Source of the DNA: Lustribacter sp965277075
Lineage (GTDB): Bacteria; Vulcanimicrobiota; Vulcanimicrobiia; Vulcanimicrobiales; Vulcanimicrobiaceae
DNA: 64,000 nucleotides
Assembly: GCA_965277075.1 (NCBI GenBank)
Contig: OZ255707.1
Span: forward strand, 2,852,001 to 2,916,000
Direction of reading: 5' to 3'
The notes below the pieces were generated by a model, which saw nothing but the letters and a program-made list of their open reading frames with translations, ran no database searches and was not told the origin of the DNA. The position numbers were made by a program, and so were the translations under genes. Positions 8,402 through 17,075 of the stretch are shown one piece after another; the stretch's first letter is position 1, and the number at the start of each line of letters is the position of its first letter.

Positions 8402-10371
8402 CGTCTCGTCGATTCGTCGTTTTTCTGCTCGCCGTCGGTTTGCTCGCGTCGTTCTTTGTTGCGGTCCGACGCGAACGTCACGAGCACGCTGCGCGTAACG
8501 TCGAAATCGTCATGGACGATTCGGATTTCGCGGCGCTCGCGCGCGCGTACAATTACGATCAGCCGCAATTTCTCATCGCGTTGCGGCGCGCCGGCCTCAC
8601 GTCGCTCGCGGTGAGCGAAGAACTCGGCGCGAGCATCTCGGCGAGCGCCGGCGGTGCGGTGTACAGCGGCGGAACGTTGCTCGATCAAGCGCACTTGGCG
8701 ACGCCGGCCGATCCGCTCTTCGCGAACCTCGCGCGTACGCACGCGATCCGCGACGATACGATGTATCTCGTCGCGTACAATGCCGCGACGGCCCAGCGTT
8801 ATGCCGCCCAACTCACGCTGAAATTCTCACCGCGGTCGGTCCGGCTACTGCGGTCGACGCTCCCGGCGGTCTGGGCAATTCGCACGCAGAGCGATTATTT
8901 TGCGACGGAAGCATTCGGTCTGCCATACGACCGGATGGCGCTTGCGAAGCAACTCGGTCTGCGTCTCGTTCCGCGCTTGCAGAACGACGAAGGGTTCACG
9001 CCGGCGGCGATGACGAAGCTCGTCAGCGATAGCGTCGGCCGGCAACGTGCGAGTACGATCATCTTCTTCGGCTTGCGGAACGAAGTGCTCGGCTATCCCG
9101 ATCAAACCGCCGACGCGGCGCGGACGCTGGTCGACAACCACCTCGATTTCGGGACGATCGAGAGTTACGATCCCAAACAAGATCAACTCGGCAATGCCGA
9201 TCTCGCTATGCATCTGCCCGACCGTCTCGTGCGCGTGCAAGCGATCGCGAAGCCCGAGGCGGATAAGCTCAAGCCCGAGGAGATCGTCGCGCGCTACTTG
9301 CTCGGCGTGAACGAACGCAACATTCGCGTCGTGTATCTGCGGCCGTACGCGCACGCCTGGAACGGCCGTTCGATCGAAGCGACCAACGTCGAAATCGTGC
9401 GCCAAATCGCCGAAGGCGTCCGTCATAGCGGGAAACGTCTCTCGGCTGCGTCGCCGTTCGCACGCTTTATCGTGCGTCCGATCGAAGTCGTGCTCGCATC
9501 GCTCGCGGTGCCGGCGATCGTCTTGCTCGTTCTTGCGACGGTCGGCATCGAGAGCCGCCCGTTGCTGCTGGTCCTCGTGATCGGCGACCTGCTGCTGGTC
9601 GCCGCCGGCTACGCGGTCCACCACGATATGCTCGTGCGCAAGCTGCTCGCACTGACCGCGGGTATCGCATTTCCGGCGATGGGATTTCTTGCTATCGGCT
9701 GGGCGTTTCGCGATGATGCCGGTCCCGTTCGCACCGCGAACCCATACCTGCGCGGCGTTCTCGCGCTCGTCGTCGCCATCGTCGTGACGCTCGGCGGAGC
9801 GCTCGTCATCACCGGTCTGCTGAGCACGCCGCTCACGATGACGGAAATCGACCGGTTCGCCGGCGTCAAGTACGTGCTCGTGCTGCCGGCCGTTGTCGCG
9901 CTCGTGCTCTATTTCTTCACCGATCGCTTCGGTATGAAGCTCGCGTGGCGCAGCGCCGCCGAAGCGCCCGTGCGGACGATCCAACTGTTGCTCGGCGTCC
10001 TGCTGCTCGGCGGCGCATACGTCGTTTTGCAACGCAGCGGGAATCAGAGCGACATCGCCCCGAGCTCGTTCGAGTTGGCGCTGCGCTCGCACTTGACCGC
10101 TTTGCTGGAAGTCCGTCCGCGCTTCAAGGAGTTCGCGTTCGCGTTTCCCGCCTTGATGCTCGTACCGGCGCTGCTGCCCGTCGATCGCCGGCGCTTCGGC
10201 TGGCTCTTCGTGCTGGCGATCGGGCTCGGGCTCGGCGACGTGATCGATACGTTTTCGCACCTGCATACGCCGCTGTACGTCGGCGCGATGCGGGTGATCA
10301 TCGGCGTCGTAATCGGTGCGCTGATCGGGCTCGCCCTCATCGCGGTCTATCGCCGTTTGCGAATCCGTTGA
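8398..10371 (+). CDS. DUF5693 family polytopic membrane protein
   Basis: 657 residues from GTG 8398, overlapping the hydrolase stop by four bases. An N-terminal membrane segment (residues 5-22) is followed by an extracytoplasmic domain of about 330 residues that resembles a polysaccharide-deacetylase/TIM-barrel-like fold. From about residue 358 onward there are eight to nine hydrophobic helices. This layout, and the csaB gene immediately downstream, match the DUF5693 proteins known beside csaB in Firmicutes and related groups. The role is not established; the association suggests anchoring or modification of cell-wall polymers for surface-layer proteins. The stop overlaps the csaB start (TTGA). 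Confidence 0.8.
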   Translation: MTSRRFVVFLLAVGLLASFFVAVRRERHEHAARNVEIVMDDSDFAALARAYNYDQPQFLIALRRAGLTSLAVSEELGASISASAGGAVYSGGTLLDQAHLATPADPLFANLARTHAIRDDTMYLVAYNAATAQRYAAQLTLKFSPRSVRLLRSTLPAVWAIRTQSDYFATEAFGLPYDRMALAKQLGLRLVPRLQNDEGFTPAAMTKLVSDSVGRQRASTIIFFGLRNEVLGYPDQTADAARTLVDNHLDFGTIESYDPKQDQLGNADLAMHLPDRLVRVQAIAKPEADKLKPEEIVARYLLGVNERNIRVVYLRPYAHAWNGRSIEATNVEIVRQIAEGVRHSGKRLSAASPFARFIVRPIEVVLASLAVPAIVLLVLATVGIESRPLLLVLVIGDLLLVAAGYAVHHDMLVRKLLALTAGIAFPAMGFLAIGWAFRDDAGPVRTANPYLRGVLALVVAIVVTLGGALVITGLLSTPLTMTEIDRFAGVKYVLVLPAVVALVLYFFTDRFGMKLAWRSAAEAPVRTIQLLLGVLLLGGAYVVLQRSGNQSDIAPSSFELALRSHLTALLEVRPRFKEFAFAFPALMLVPALLPVDRRRFGWLFVLAIGLGLGDVIDTFSHLHTPLYVGAMRVIIGVVIGALIGLALIAVYRRLRIR

Positions 10372-11465
10372 CGGCCACGCGGTTTTTGATCTCCGGCTAT
10401 TACGGCTTCGGGAACCTCGGCGACGAGGCGTTGCTCGACGTGATCGTCGGCAACGTTCGTGCGCGTCACCCTGGAGCGACGATCGAGGTGCTCAGCGGCG
10501 ATCCCGCCGGGACCACCCAGCGGCTCGGCGTCACGGCGACGCCGCGCGCCGACGTCGCCGCCGTCGGCCGAGCGATCGAACGCGCCGATATCGTCCTCTC
10601 CGGCGGCGGAGGCCTCTTACAGAACGTCACGAGTTTGCGCAGCCTGCTCTACTACGCGGGCATCATCCGGCGCGCGACGCAGGCGCACAAAAAGACGATG
10701 ATTTTCGCGCAGTCCGTCGGACCGCTCGATTTTTGGGGACGAACGGTCGTACGTGTGTGCTGCAGCGGTATCGCCGCCGCGACGGTTCGCGACGAACGGT
10801 CGCGCGCGTTGCTCGAACCGCTCGTGCCGGGCGTGACCGTCGAACGAACGGCCGATCCCGTCTTTGCCTTCGTGCCGCCGGCCGAACCGCTCGATTTGCG
10901 TGCCGAAGGGCTCGACGGACCAAACCCGCTTGCGATCGTTTCCGTTCGCCGCTGGCAGCACACCGAAGTGACGATCGCCAACGTCGCCGCGATCGTCGAT
11001 CGCTTGGCGGAAGAACACGGCGTGCAGGTCGCGTTCTTACCGCTCGGCGGCCCGCCCGACGCTGACGTCTCCACGAGTATCATCCGGCGCGCCCACTCGA
11101 CCCCCGTTCTCTTGCCGGACTATCCGCTCGCGCAAGCCGCGCAGATCATCGGACGCGCGTCGCTCGTCATCGGAATGCGACTGCATGCGTTGATCATCGC
11201 GGCACGCCTCGGCGTTCCGTTCGCCGCCGTTCCGTACGACCCCAAAGTCAGTTCGCTGCTGACCGACCTCGCATATCCGTTGCCGCCGTTGTTCGTTCCG
11301 GGTGAGAAGCTCGCGATGAGCACGCTCTTGCGCCGCGTCGATGATGCGTGGCTACGGCGCGACGAACTCGCGGCCCACTTGCGCGCCGCCATGCCGGAGA
11401 CGCAACGCCGGGCCGAACGAAACTTCGACGTGTTGGACGAATTGGTAATGCGCGACACACCATAA
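10368..11465 (+). CDS. csaB: Polysaccharide pyruvyl transferase CsaB
   Basis: 365 residues from TTG 10368, the start that overlaps the previous stop and directly precedes the conserved ISGYYGFGNLGDEALL. Other landmarks are SGGGGLLQNVTS, the FAQSVGPL strand, a DERSRALL segment and GMRLHALIIAA near the C-terminus, all characteristic of CsaB. The enzyme transfers pyruvate from phosphoenolpyruvate to a secondary cell-wall polysaccharide, creating ketal groups that bind SLH-domain proteins. No SLH protein lies in this window. Coupling to DUF5693 is conserved in other phyla, and here it occurs in a genome that also encodes outer-membrane proteins. Confidence 0.9.
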   Translation: MTATRFLISGYYGFGNLGDEALLDVIVGNVRARHPGATIEVLSGDPAGTTQRLGVTATPRADVAAVGRAIERADIVLSGGGGLLQNVTSLRSLLYYAGIIRRATQAHKKTMIFAQSVGPLDFWGRTVVRVCCSGIAAATVRDERSRALLEPLVPGVTVERTADPVFAFVPPAEPLDLRAEGLDGPNPLAIVSVRRWQHTEVTIANVAAIVDRLAEEHGVQVAFLPLGGPPDADVSTSIIRRAHSTPVLLPDYPLAQAAQIIGRASLVIGMRLHALIIAARLGVPFAAVPYDPKVSSLLTDLAYPLPPLFVPGEKLAMSTLLRRVDDAWLRRDELAAHLRAAMPETQRRAERNFDVLDELVMRDTP

Positions 11466-11507
11466 GTCTGCAGGCTTCGCGAGGCGGCGTACGCGAACGA
11501 CGCCGAG

Positions 11508-12323
11508 ATGCTCCGTGCGCTCCCGATCGGCCGCTGTTTCGGCATCCGCCTCGACGTGCACACGTCATGGTTTGTCGTGTACGCCTTCGTCAGTTGGACG
11601 ATTGCGAGCAGCACGCCGATCGTCGAGCTCGGGCGGCTCCCGTCGCTCGCGCTCGGCGCCGCTGCCGCGCTCGCACTCTTCGCCAGTCTCGTCGTGCACG
11701 AATTCGCACACGCCCTCGTCGCGCGCCGGTTCGGCATACACACACGTTCGATCGTGCTCTTTCTCTTCGGCGGGGTCGCGACGCTCGAGCGTGAACCCAC
11801 GACCCCCGGCGTCGACGCGCTCGTCGCCATTGCCGGCCCGGTGATGAGCGCGCTGCTCGCCGCAATCTCGTACGGCGCGCTGCGCGGGATTGACCGCGTC
11901 GTCCCCTACCCGCAATCGAACGCAGCCGCGTCGGTGCTTGCCTATCTGATCGCGGTCAACGCGATGCTCGCGATCTTCAACTTGATCCCGGCGTATCCGA
12001 TGGATGGCGGCCGGGTACTGCGCGCGTTGCTTTGGCGGTTACGCGGCAATCGCGACAGCGCCACGATCACCTCGGCACTCGTCGGCATGGTACTCGCCGG
12101 CGCGTTTGCGGTCGGGGGAGTTGTCGCCGCGGTCGCGACGCGAACGTGGGAATTCGCTTGGTACGTCGTGCTTGCGGGCTTTGTCGTTTGGCAGTGTCGC
12201 CAGCAGTATCGCGCGCTGCGGCGTCCGCGCTACGACATCGTCGCGCTCCGCCCGCAAATCGGCTCGCGAGAGCGCACGTGCGGCTTCGGCGAAGCCGAAA
12301 CGCGACAGATTCACGGAACGTGA
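11508..12323 (+). CDS. Site-2 protease family (M50) membrane metalloprotease
   Basis: 271 residues with about six membrane segments. The zinc site HEFAH is near residue 66, and the second motif NLIPAYPMDGGRVL is near residue 155, giving the third ligand Asp. This is the compact group III S2P type without a PDZ domain. Substrates are usually membrane-anchored regulators, unknown here. The last 14 codons and stop are supplied by a 48-bp repeat also found at 18448-18495, so the natural C-terminus may have been changed by repeat insertion. It follows csaB by 42 bases and may share its transcript. Confidence 0.87.
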   Translation: MLRALPIGRCFGIRLDVHTSWFVVYAFVSWTIASSTPIVELGRLPSLALGAAAALALFASLVVHEFAHALVARRFGIHTRSIVLFLFGGVATLEREPTTPGVDALVAIAGPVMSALLAAISYGALRGIDRVVPYPQSNAAASVLAYLIAVNAMLAIFNLIPAYPMDGGRVLRALLWRLRGNRDSATITSALVGMVLAGAFAVGGVVAAVATRTWEFAWYVVLAGFVVWQCRQQYRALRRPRYDIVALRPQIGSRERTCGFGEAETRQIHGT

Positions 12324-12327
12324 ATCC
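12280..12327. repeat. 48-bp two-hairpin dispersed repeat, copy A
   Basis: These 48 bases are identical to 18448-18495. The unit contains two short palindromes: GGCTTC/GAAGCC with a GGC loop, and GATTCACG/CGTGAATC with a GAA loop. It lies at the junction of two convergent genes, encoding the end of the M50 protease and finishing two bases before the stop of the minus-strand gene. A bidirectional terminator or REP-like element would fit. Confidence 0.9.
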
Positions 12328-12328
12328 G

Positions 12329-13336
12329 CTAGTAGCCCGGTACCGGGGCGACCGCGCTGCGTTGCAGACGCTTCGGAAGAAGCTCGAAGAGCAATTCGAT
12401 CGTCGAGACCATTTCATGAAAGCATGCCTTCGGATTGTCCTCGATTCGGCCGAGGCCGACCGCTCGCACATTGAGCACCGCGGTTTCGATAATCGAGAGC
12501 ATTTCCGAGGCTTTGAGCGAGGCATCCGTGGTCGAGCGGCTCGCAGAGTCGACCTCGTTGCAGCGGTCGACGTGCTTGCGGAACTCGGCGTATTCTTCCA
12601 TCTTTTTGTCCCATGCCGCGCGCAGTTCGGGGATCTGTTCGCGGAATCGCACGACTTCGGCGCGATACGCATCGACGAGCCGCTTGTTGCGGATCGCTAC
12701 GACCTTTTGCATCGCATCGTGCGACCGTGCGCGGCCGAGCAAGCGTTTTTCTTCTTCGGTATACCCACCCGCCAAGACGCGTTCGCGTAACTCTTTGTCG
12801 GCGGCTTCCATCTCGGTTCGGAACGGCCGCGGCGCCGTGACGAAAACGATGCGCCGGCGATCGAGTTCGATCTGCCGGCGTACGGCGAACTCGGTCTCGC
12901 GAACCTTGAGCAAACAGTTGCGCAACCGGTCGATCCACGACGTTTCCGCGCGTTCGTTTTCGTCGAAGCGGATCTGCAGCCCGCACCCGATCGTGGCAAG
13001 TACCTTCATCGACCACTGAACGTTGATGCCGTAGAGCGGAACGATGCGGACCTTCGCACCGAGCGCGACTTCCGGAAACTCATCGAAGATGCCGATGAGA
13101 TGTTCGCCGTCGTCAACGCACACCAGCGTGTGCTTCGCGGAATAGCGGCGTTCCGCAACGACAAACCCTTCGATCTTCGAATCAGGCATCGGCAGCGGAA
13201 TGACGACGTCTTGATACCCACGCGACCAGACGGCTTGCCATAAGTGATCCCGAGCGTCGCCGGGCGATTCGCCCGCGGCTTGCAGCGCGTCAATGAGAAG
13301 ATCGACGCCGTTACTTTGAAATCGGGCGTTGCTCAT
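12329..13336 (-). CDS. Conserved-looking hypothetical protein with coiled coil
   Basis: 335 residues; I do not recognise the family. The first 120 residues look globular, including strands around HTLVCVDDGEHLIGIFDEFPEVALG that read like a small beta domain. Residues about 150-265 are rich in Glu, Arg and Lys with long helical stretches (ERVLAGGYTEEEKRLLG, VVRFREQIPELRAAWDKKMEEYAEF), suggesting a coiled coil. No signal peptide or membrane segment is visible, so it is probably cytoplasmic. The codon pattern agrees with its neighbours, and the length without stops argues for a real gene. It is convergent with the M50 protease, separated by the two-hairpin repeat. Confidence 0.7.
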   Translation of the reverse strand: MSNARFQSNGVDLLIDALQAAGESPGDARDHLWQAVWSRGYQDVVIPLPMPDSKIEGFVVAERRYSAKHTLVCVDDGEHLIGIFDEFPEVALGAKVRIVPLYGINVQWSMKVLATIGCGLQIRFDENERAETSWIDRLRNCLLKVRETEFAVRRQIELDRRRIVFVTAPRPFRTEMEAADKELRERVLAGGYTEEEKRLLGRARSHDAMQKVVAIRNKRLVDAYRAEVVRFREQIPELRAAWDKKMEEYAEFRKHVDRCNEVDSASRSTTDASLKASEMLSIIETAVLNVRAVGLGRIEDNPKACFHEMVSTIELLFELLPKRLQRSAVAPVPGY

Positions 13337-13397
13337 GGCACGCTGTCATTGCCCGGCGTCAGGCCCAGCGCCTCCCGTGTCCGCTGCATCGTGATCC

Positions 13398-14237
13398 TTA
13401 CACGGTTTCGATGTCGAGACCGATGTCGAGAACGCGCGCGCTGTGCGTGATCGCACCGCTTGAGATCAAATCAACGCCCGTTGCCGCGACATCACGAACG
13501 GTCAGCTCGTCGATGCGGCCCGACGATTCGAGCAGCGCGCGACCGGCGGTACGCTCGACGGCGGCCCGCGTTGCGTCAATCGAAAAGTTGTCGAGCAGGA
13601 TGATGTCGGCGCCCGCGGCCAAGGCTTCATCGAGCTGATCGACCGAATCGACTTCGACTTCGATCTTGACGAGATGCCCGGCGGCGCGGCGGGCAGCCTC
13701 GATGGCCCGCGTGATACCGCCGGCGATCGCCACGTGGTTGTCCTTGATGAGAATCGCGTCGTCCAGGCCGAAGCGATGGTTGCGGCCGCCCCCGTCCCGC
13801 ACGGCCGCCTTTTCGAGCGCACGCATTCCCGGCGTCGTTTTGCGCGTGTCGACGATCGATGCGCGCGTGGCGGCGGCGAGGTCGACGAGGCGGCGTGTCG
13901 CGGTGGCGACGCCGGAGAGGTGGGAGATCAGGTTAAGGGCTGTCCGCTCCGCCGCCAAGATCGCGCGCAGGGGCCCTCCGACATCGGCGATCGCACTGCC
14001 GCGCGTCACGCTCGTTCCGTCGGCGATGAGCGCCGTCGTGCGGACGCGGCCGTCGACGACTGCGAACGTCCGCGAGAAGACGGCGATCCCTGAGACAACG
14101 CCGGCCGAGCGGGCGACGGCCCGCGCCCGTCCCATCGCGTCCGCGGCGACGATCGCGTCGGTCGTGATGTCGCCGGAGCGCCCGAGATCCTCGCGCAACG
14201 CACGCATGAGAAAGTCGTCGACGAGCAAATCGATCAT
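13398..14237 (-). CDS. nadC: Nicotinate-nucleotide pyrophosphorylase (carboxylating)
   Basis: 279 residues from ATG 14237; an alternative ATG at 14261 adds eight residues. It is a quinolinate phosphoribosyltransferase, making nicotinate mononucleotide from quinolinate and PRPP in de novo NAD synthesis. Diagnostic segments in order are EDLGRSGDITTDAI at the N-terminus, RTALNLISHLSGVAT, DTRKTTPGMR, GGGRNHRFGLDDAILIKDNH with substrate-binding Arg, His and Lys, and ESSGRIDELTVRDVAATGVD at the phosphate site. No nadA or nadB lies beside it. It is divergent from ileS, with 60 bases between the starts. Confidence 0.95.
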   Translation of the reverse strand: MIDLLVDDFLMRALREDLGRSGDITTDAIVAADAMGRARAVARSAGVVSGIAVFSRTFAVVDGRVRTTALIADGTSVTRGSAIADVGGPLRAILAAERTALNLISHLSGVATATRRLVDLAAATRASIVDTRKTTPGMRALEKAAVRDGGGRNHRFGLDDAILIKDNHVAIAGGITRAIEAARRAAGHLVKIEVEVDSVDQLDEALAAGADIILLDNFSIDATRAAVERTAGRALLESSGRIDELTVRDVAATGVDLISSGAITHSARVLDIGLDIETV

Positions 14238-14297
14238 GTGCGCGCCTTCGGCGCGCGGCATGGGCGCCTTTCATCCGGCGCGAACCCACTGCGTTCG

Positions 14298-17075
14298 ATG
14301 CCCGAGATCCAGACGCCGCGTCGCGACTATCGCTCGACGCTCAACTTGCCGACGACCGACTTTCCCATGCGCGCGGAATTGCCGAAGCGCGAGCCGGATC
14401 GCGTGCGCTGGTGGGCTGAGCACGACACGTACCGCAAGCGACTTGCCAAGAACGCCGGGAACCCGTCGTTCATTCTGCACGACGGTCCGCCGTACGCGAA
14501 CGGCGATCTGCACATGGGCCACTTCCTTAACCGCGTGCTCAAAGACGCGTTCGTGAAGATCAATCTGCTCGACGGAAAGGACGCGAATTTCATCCCGGGC
14601 TGGGACATGCACGGCTTGCCGATCGAGATGGAGACGCTCAAGCACCTCAAGCTCGATTTCCACCGCGTCGATCCGCTCGAATTGCGAGAGAAATGCCGCG
14701 AGCGGGCGCTGTACTGGCTCGATCGTCAACGCGCGGCGATTCTGCGCATGGGCGTGCTCGGTCATTACGACACACCCTACATGACGATTGCGCCGTCTTT
14801 CGAGGGCACGATCGTCGACGTGCTCGCGGATCTGGCCGAAGCGAATCAGCTTTACAAGGGCTTGCGGGCGACGCTCTGGTGCGTGCACGACGAAACGGCG
14901 CTGGCCGAAGCCGAGATCGAGTACAAGAATCACGTCTCACCGTCGATCTACGTGCGCTTTCCGGCAACGGCCGCACAACGCGCCGACATCGTGCGCCGCG
15001 CCGGCATTGCGGACGACGGTGCGCCGCTCTCGATCGTCATCTGGACGACGACGCCCTGGACGCTGCCGGCCAACGTCGCGGTCGCCGTGAAGCCTGACGC
15101 GACGTACGGCGTGTATCGCGTCGGCGGTGAAGACGTCGTGATCGCGGAAGCGCTCGCCGCGCCCGTGATCGCTCGGCTCGGCGAGCGTGGTTTCTCGTTG
15201 CGTGGCAGCGTCACCGGCGAGCAGTTGGCGGGCGCCGCAGTGCGTCATCCGTTTCTCGACCGCGATTCGCTCGTCGTCGGAGCAGATTACGTCGAACTCG
15301 AGACCGGGACGGGCGCCGTGCATACCGCGCCCGGTCACGGCACGGACGATTTCGATACCGGCGTTCGATACGGACTGCCGATTCTCAACCCCGTCGACGG
15401 CGCGGGCCGCTTCACCGCGGACGCCGGGCCCTACGCCGGGCTGTACATCTTCGATGCGCAGCAGCAGATCATCGACGACCTGCGCGCGGCGGGACTGCTC
15501 GTCGCATCCGAAGCGTACGAGCATTCGTATCCGCACTGTTGGCGCTGCAAGAATCCGGTCGTGTTTCGCGCGACCGCGCAGTGGTTCATCGCGCTGGATG
15601 CCAACGGCTTGCGCGGGCGCATCGAAGCCGCGATTCCGGGTGTGACCTGGGCGCCCGGCTGGGGCGAGGAACGCATGACGCAGATGATCGCCAACCACCC
15701 CGAGTGGTGCGTCTCGCGTCAGCGCACGTGGGGGACGCCGATCCCGGCGTTGATTTGCGATCGCTGCCGGCAGTCGGTGCTCGATCCGCGCGTCGCGCGA
15801 ATCGCCGCCGAGCGGTTTCGCCGCGATACGGCAAACGTCTGGTGGAGCGAGCCGGTCTCCGCGTTCACGCCGCCGGATTTCGCCTGTCCGAACTGCGGCA
15901 ATTCGACGTTCACCAAAGAGATGAACATCGTCGACATCTGGTTCGAGTCGGGCGTGACGCATCGCGCGGTGCTGGCCGATGCCGGATTACCCTGGCCCGC
16001 CGACGTGTATCTCGAAGGCGGCGATCAGTATCGCGGCTGGTTTCGTTCGAGCCTCGTGACGGCGGTTGCGACCAAGAATGCACCGCCGTACAAACAGGTC
16101 GTGTCCACCGGCTGGGTCGTCGATCAGGACGGTCGCGCGATGCACAAATCGACGGGCAACTTCATCGGTGCGAACGAGGGCATGGAAACGTACGGCGCCG
16201 ATGTTCTGCGGCTGTGGGTGGCGTCCGTCGAGTACACGGCCGACGTGCGCCTCGGTGCGAAGCTGCTCGAGAACGTCGCGAACGCGTATCGCAATCTGCG
16301 CAATCGCTTCCGCTGGTATCTGGGTTCGGTCGTCGATCTCACGCCGGAGACGCTCGTGGCACGCGCGCAGATGGAGCCGCTCGACCGGCTCGTCCTGGCG
16401 AAGCTCGACGCGGTAGCGCGTGACGTCGTAGACGCCTATCGCGACTTCCGCCTGCACGACGCGTACATTGCGTTGCAGCGTTTCGACAGCGACGATCTCT
16501 CGGCGTTCTACGTCGACGCGCTCAAGGATCGGCTATATACGAGTGCACCGGCGTCGCAGCGGCGGCGCAGCGCGCAGTCAGCGGTCTTCGAGCTCTTTCG
16601 CAGCATCGCCGTGTTGACGGCGCCGATTCTCTCGTTTACGGCCGAAGAGGCATGGCAGTCGCTGCCGGCTTCGTTGCGCGGCGATCACGAGAGCGTATTC
16701 GATCTGACGTTCGCACAGAACGTCACGATCGACGATACCGCACTCGCGCAGTGGGAAGTTCTCAAAGCGTTGCGCGCGCAGGTGGCGAGCGCTGAGGGCA
16801 TGCGCGACTTTGCGCTCGATGCCGTCGTGCGCGTACCCGACGCGCTCCTCGCCGATGTCATCGCGCTCGGCGACGGCTTGCGCGAAGCGCTGGTCGTCTC
16901 CGTGGTTCGCGACGTCGCCGGTTCGGGCGGCGAGAACGCGTTCGTGCTCGTTGAGCCGGCGGCCGGCGAGAAGTGCGAGCGTTGCTGGAAATACTTGCCG
17001 CTCGGCACCGACGCCGAGCACCCGACGCTGTGCGCGCCATGCGCGGCCATCGTGCGTTCGCTGGACGACCGCTGA
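14298..17075 (+). CDS. ileS: Isoleucine--tRNA ligase
   Basis: 925 residues from ATG 14298. An upstream in-frame ATG at 14238 overlaps nadC and precedes no conserved sequence. The class I HIGH motif appears as HMGH at residues 72-75 within GPPYANGDLHMGH. The CP1 editing domain includes WTTTPWTLPANVAVAV and GTGAVHTAPGHGTDD. The KMSKS loop reads AMHKS at residues 614-618, an unusual variant that keeps the second Lys. The C-terminal zinc knuckle has CERCW and CAPC. The enzyme charges tRNA-Ile and edits mischarged valine. Its TGA shares one base with the ATG of the second Rieske gene (TGATG). No T-box leader is visible upstream. Confidence 0.97.
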   Translation: MPEIQTPRRDYRSTLNLPTTDFPMRAELPKREPDRVRWWAEHDTYRKRLAKNAGNPSFILHDGPPYANGDLHMGHFLNRVLKDAFVKINLLDGKDANFIPGWDMHGLPIEMETLKHLKLDFHRVDPLELREKCRERALYWLDRQRAAILRMGVLGHYDTPYMTIAPSFEGTIVDVLADLAEANQLYKGLRATLWCVHDETALAEAEIEYKNHVSPSIYVRFPATAAQRADIVRRAGIADDGAPLSIVIWTTTPWTLPANVAVAVKPDATYGVYRVGGEDVVIAEALAAPVIARLGERGFSLRGSVTGEQLAGAAVRHPFLDRDSLVVGADYVELETGTGAVHTAPGHGTDDFDTGVRYGLPILNPVDGAGRFTADAGPYAGLYIFDAQQQIIDDLRAAGLLVASEAYEHSYPHCWRCKNPVVFRATAQWFIALDANGLRGRIEAAIPGVTWAPGWGEERMTQMIANHPEWCVSRQRTWGTPIPALICDRCRQSVLDPRVARIAAERFRRDTANVWWSEPVSAFTPPDFACPNCGNSTFTKEMNIVDIWFESGVTHRAVLADAGLPWPADVYLEGGDQYRGWFRSSLVTAVATKNAPPYKQVVSTGWVVDQDGRAMHKSTGNFIGANEGMETYGADVLRLWVASVEYTADVRLGAKLLENVANAYRNLRNRFRWYLGSVVDLTPETLVARAQMEPLDRLVLAKLDAVARDVVDAYRDFRLHDAYIALQRFDSDDLSAFYVDALKDRLYTSAPASQRRRSAQSAVFELFRSIAVLTAPILSFTAEEAWQSLPASLRGDHESVFDLTFAQNVTIDDTALAQWEVLKALRAQVASAEGMRDFALDAVVRVPDALLADVIALGDGLREALVVSVVRDVAGSGGENAFVLVEPAAGEKCERCWKYLPLGTDAEHPTLCAPCAAIVRSLDDR

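Noticed and set aside
14238..14297. T-box leader or N-terminal extension of ileS
   Set aside because: The 60-base gap to nadC is too short for a T-box, and the extra 20 residues have no IleS-like sequence.
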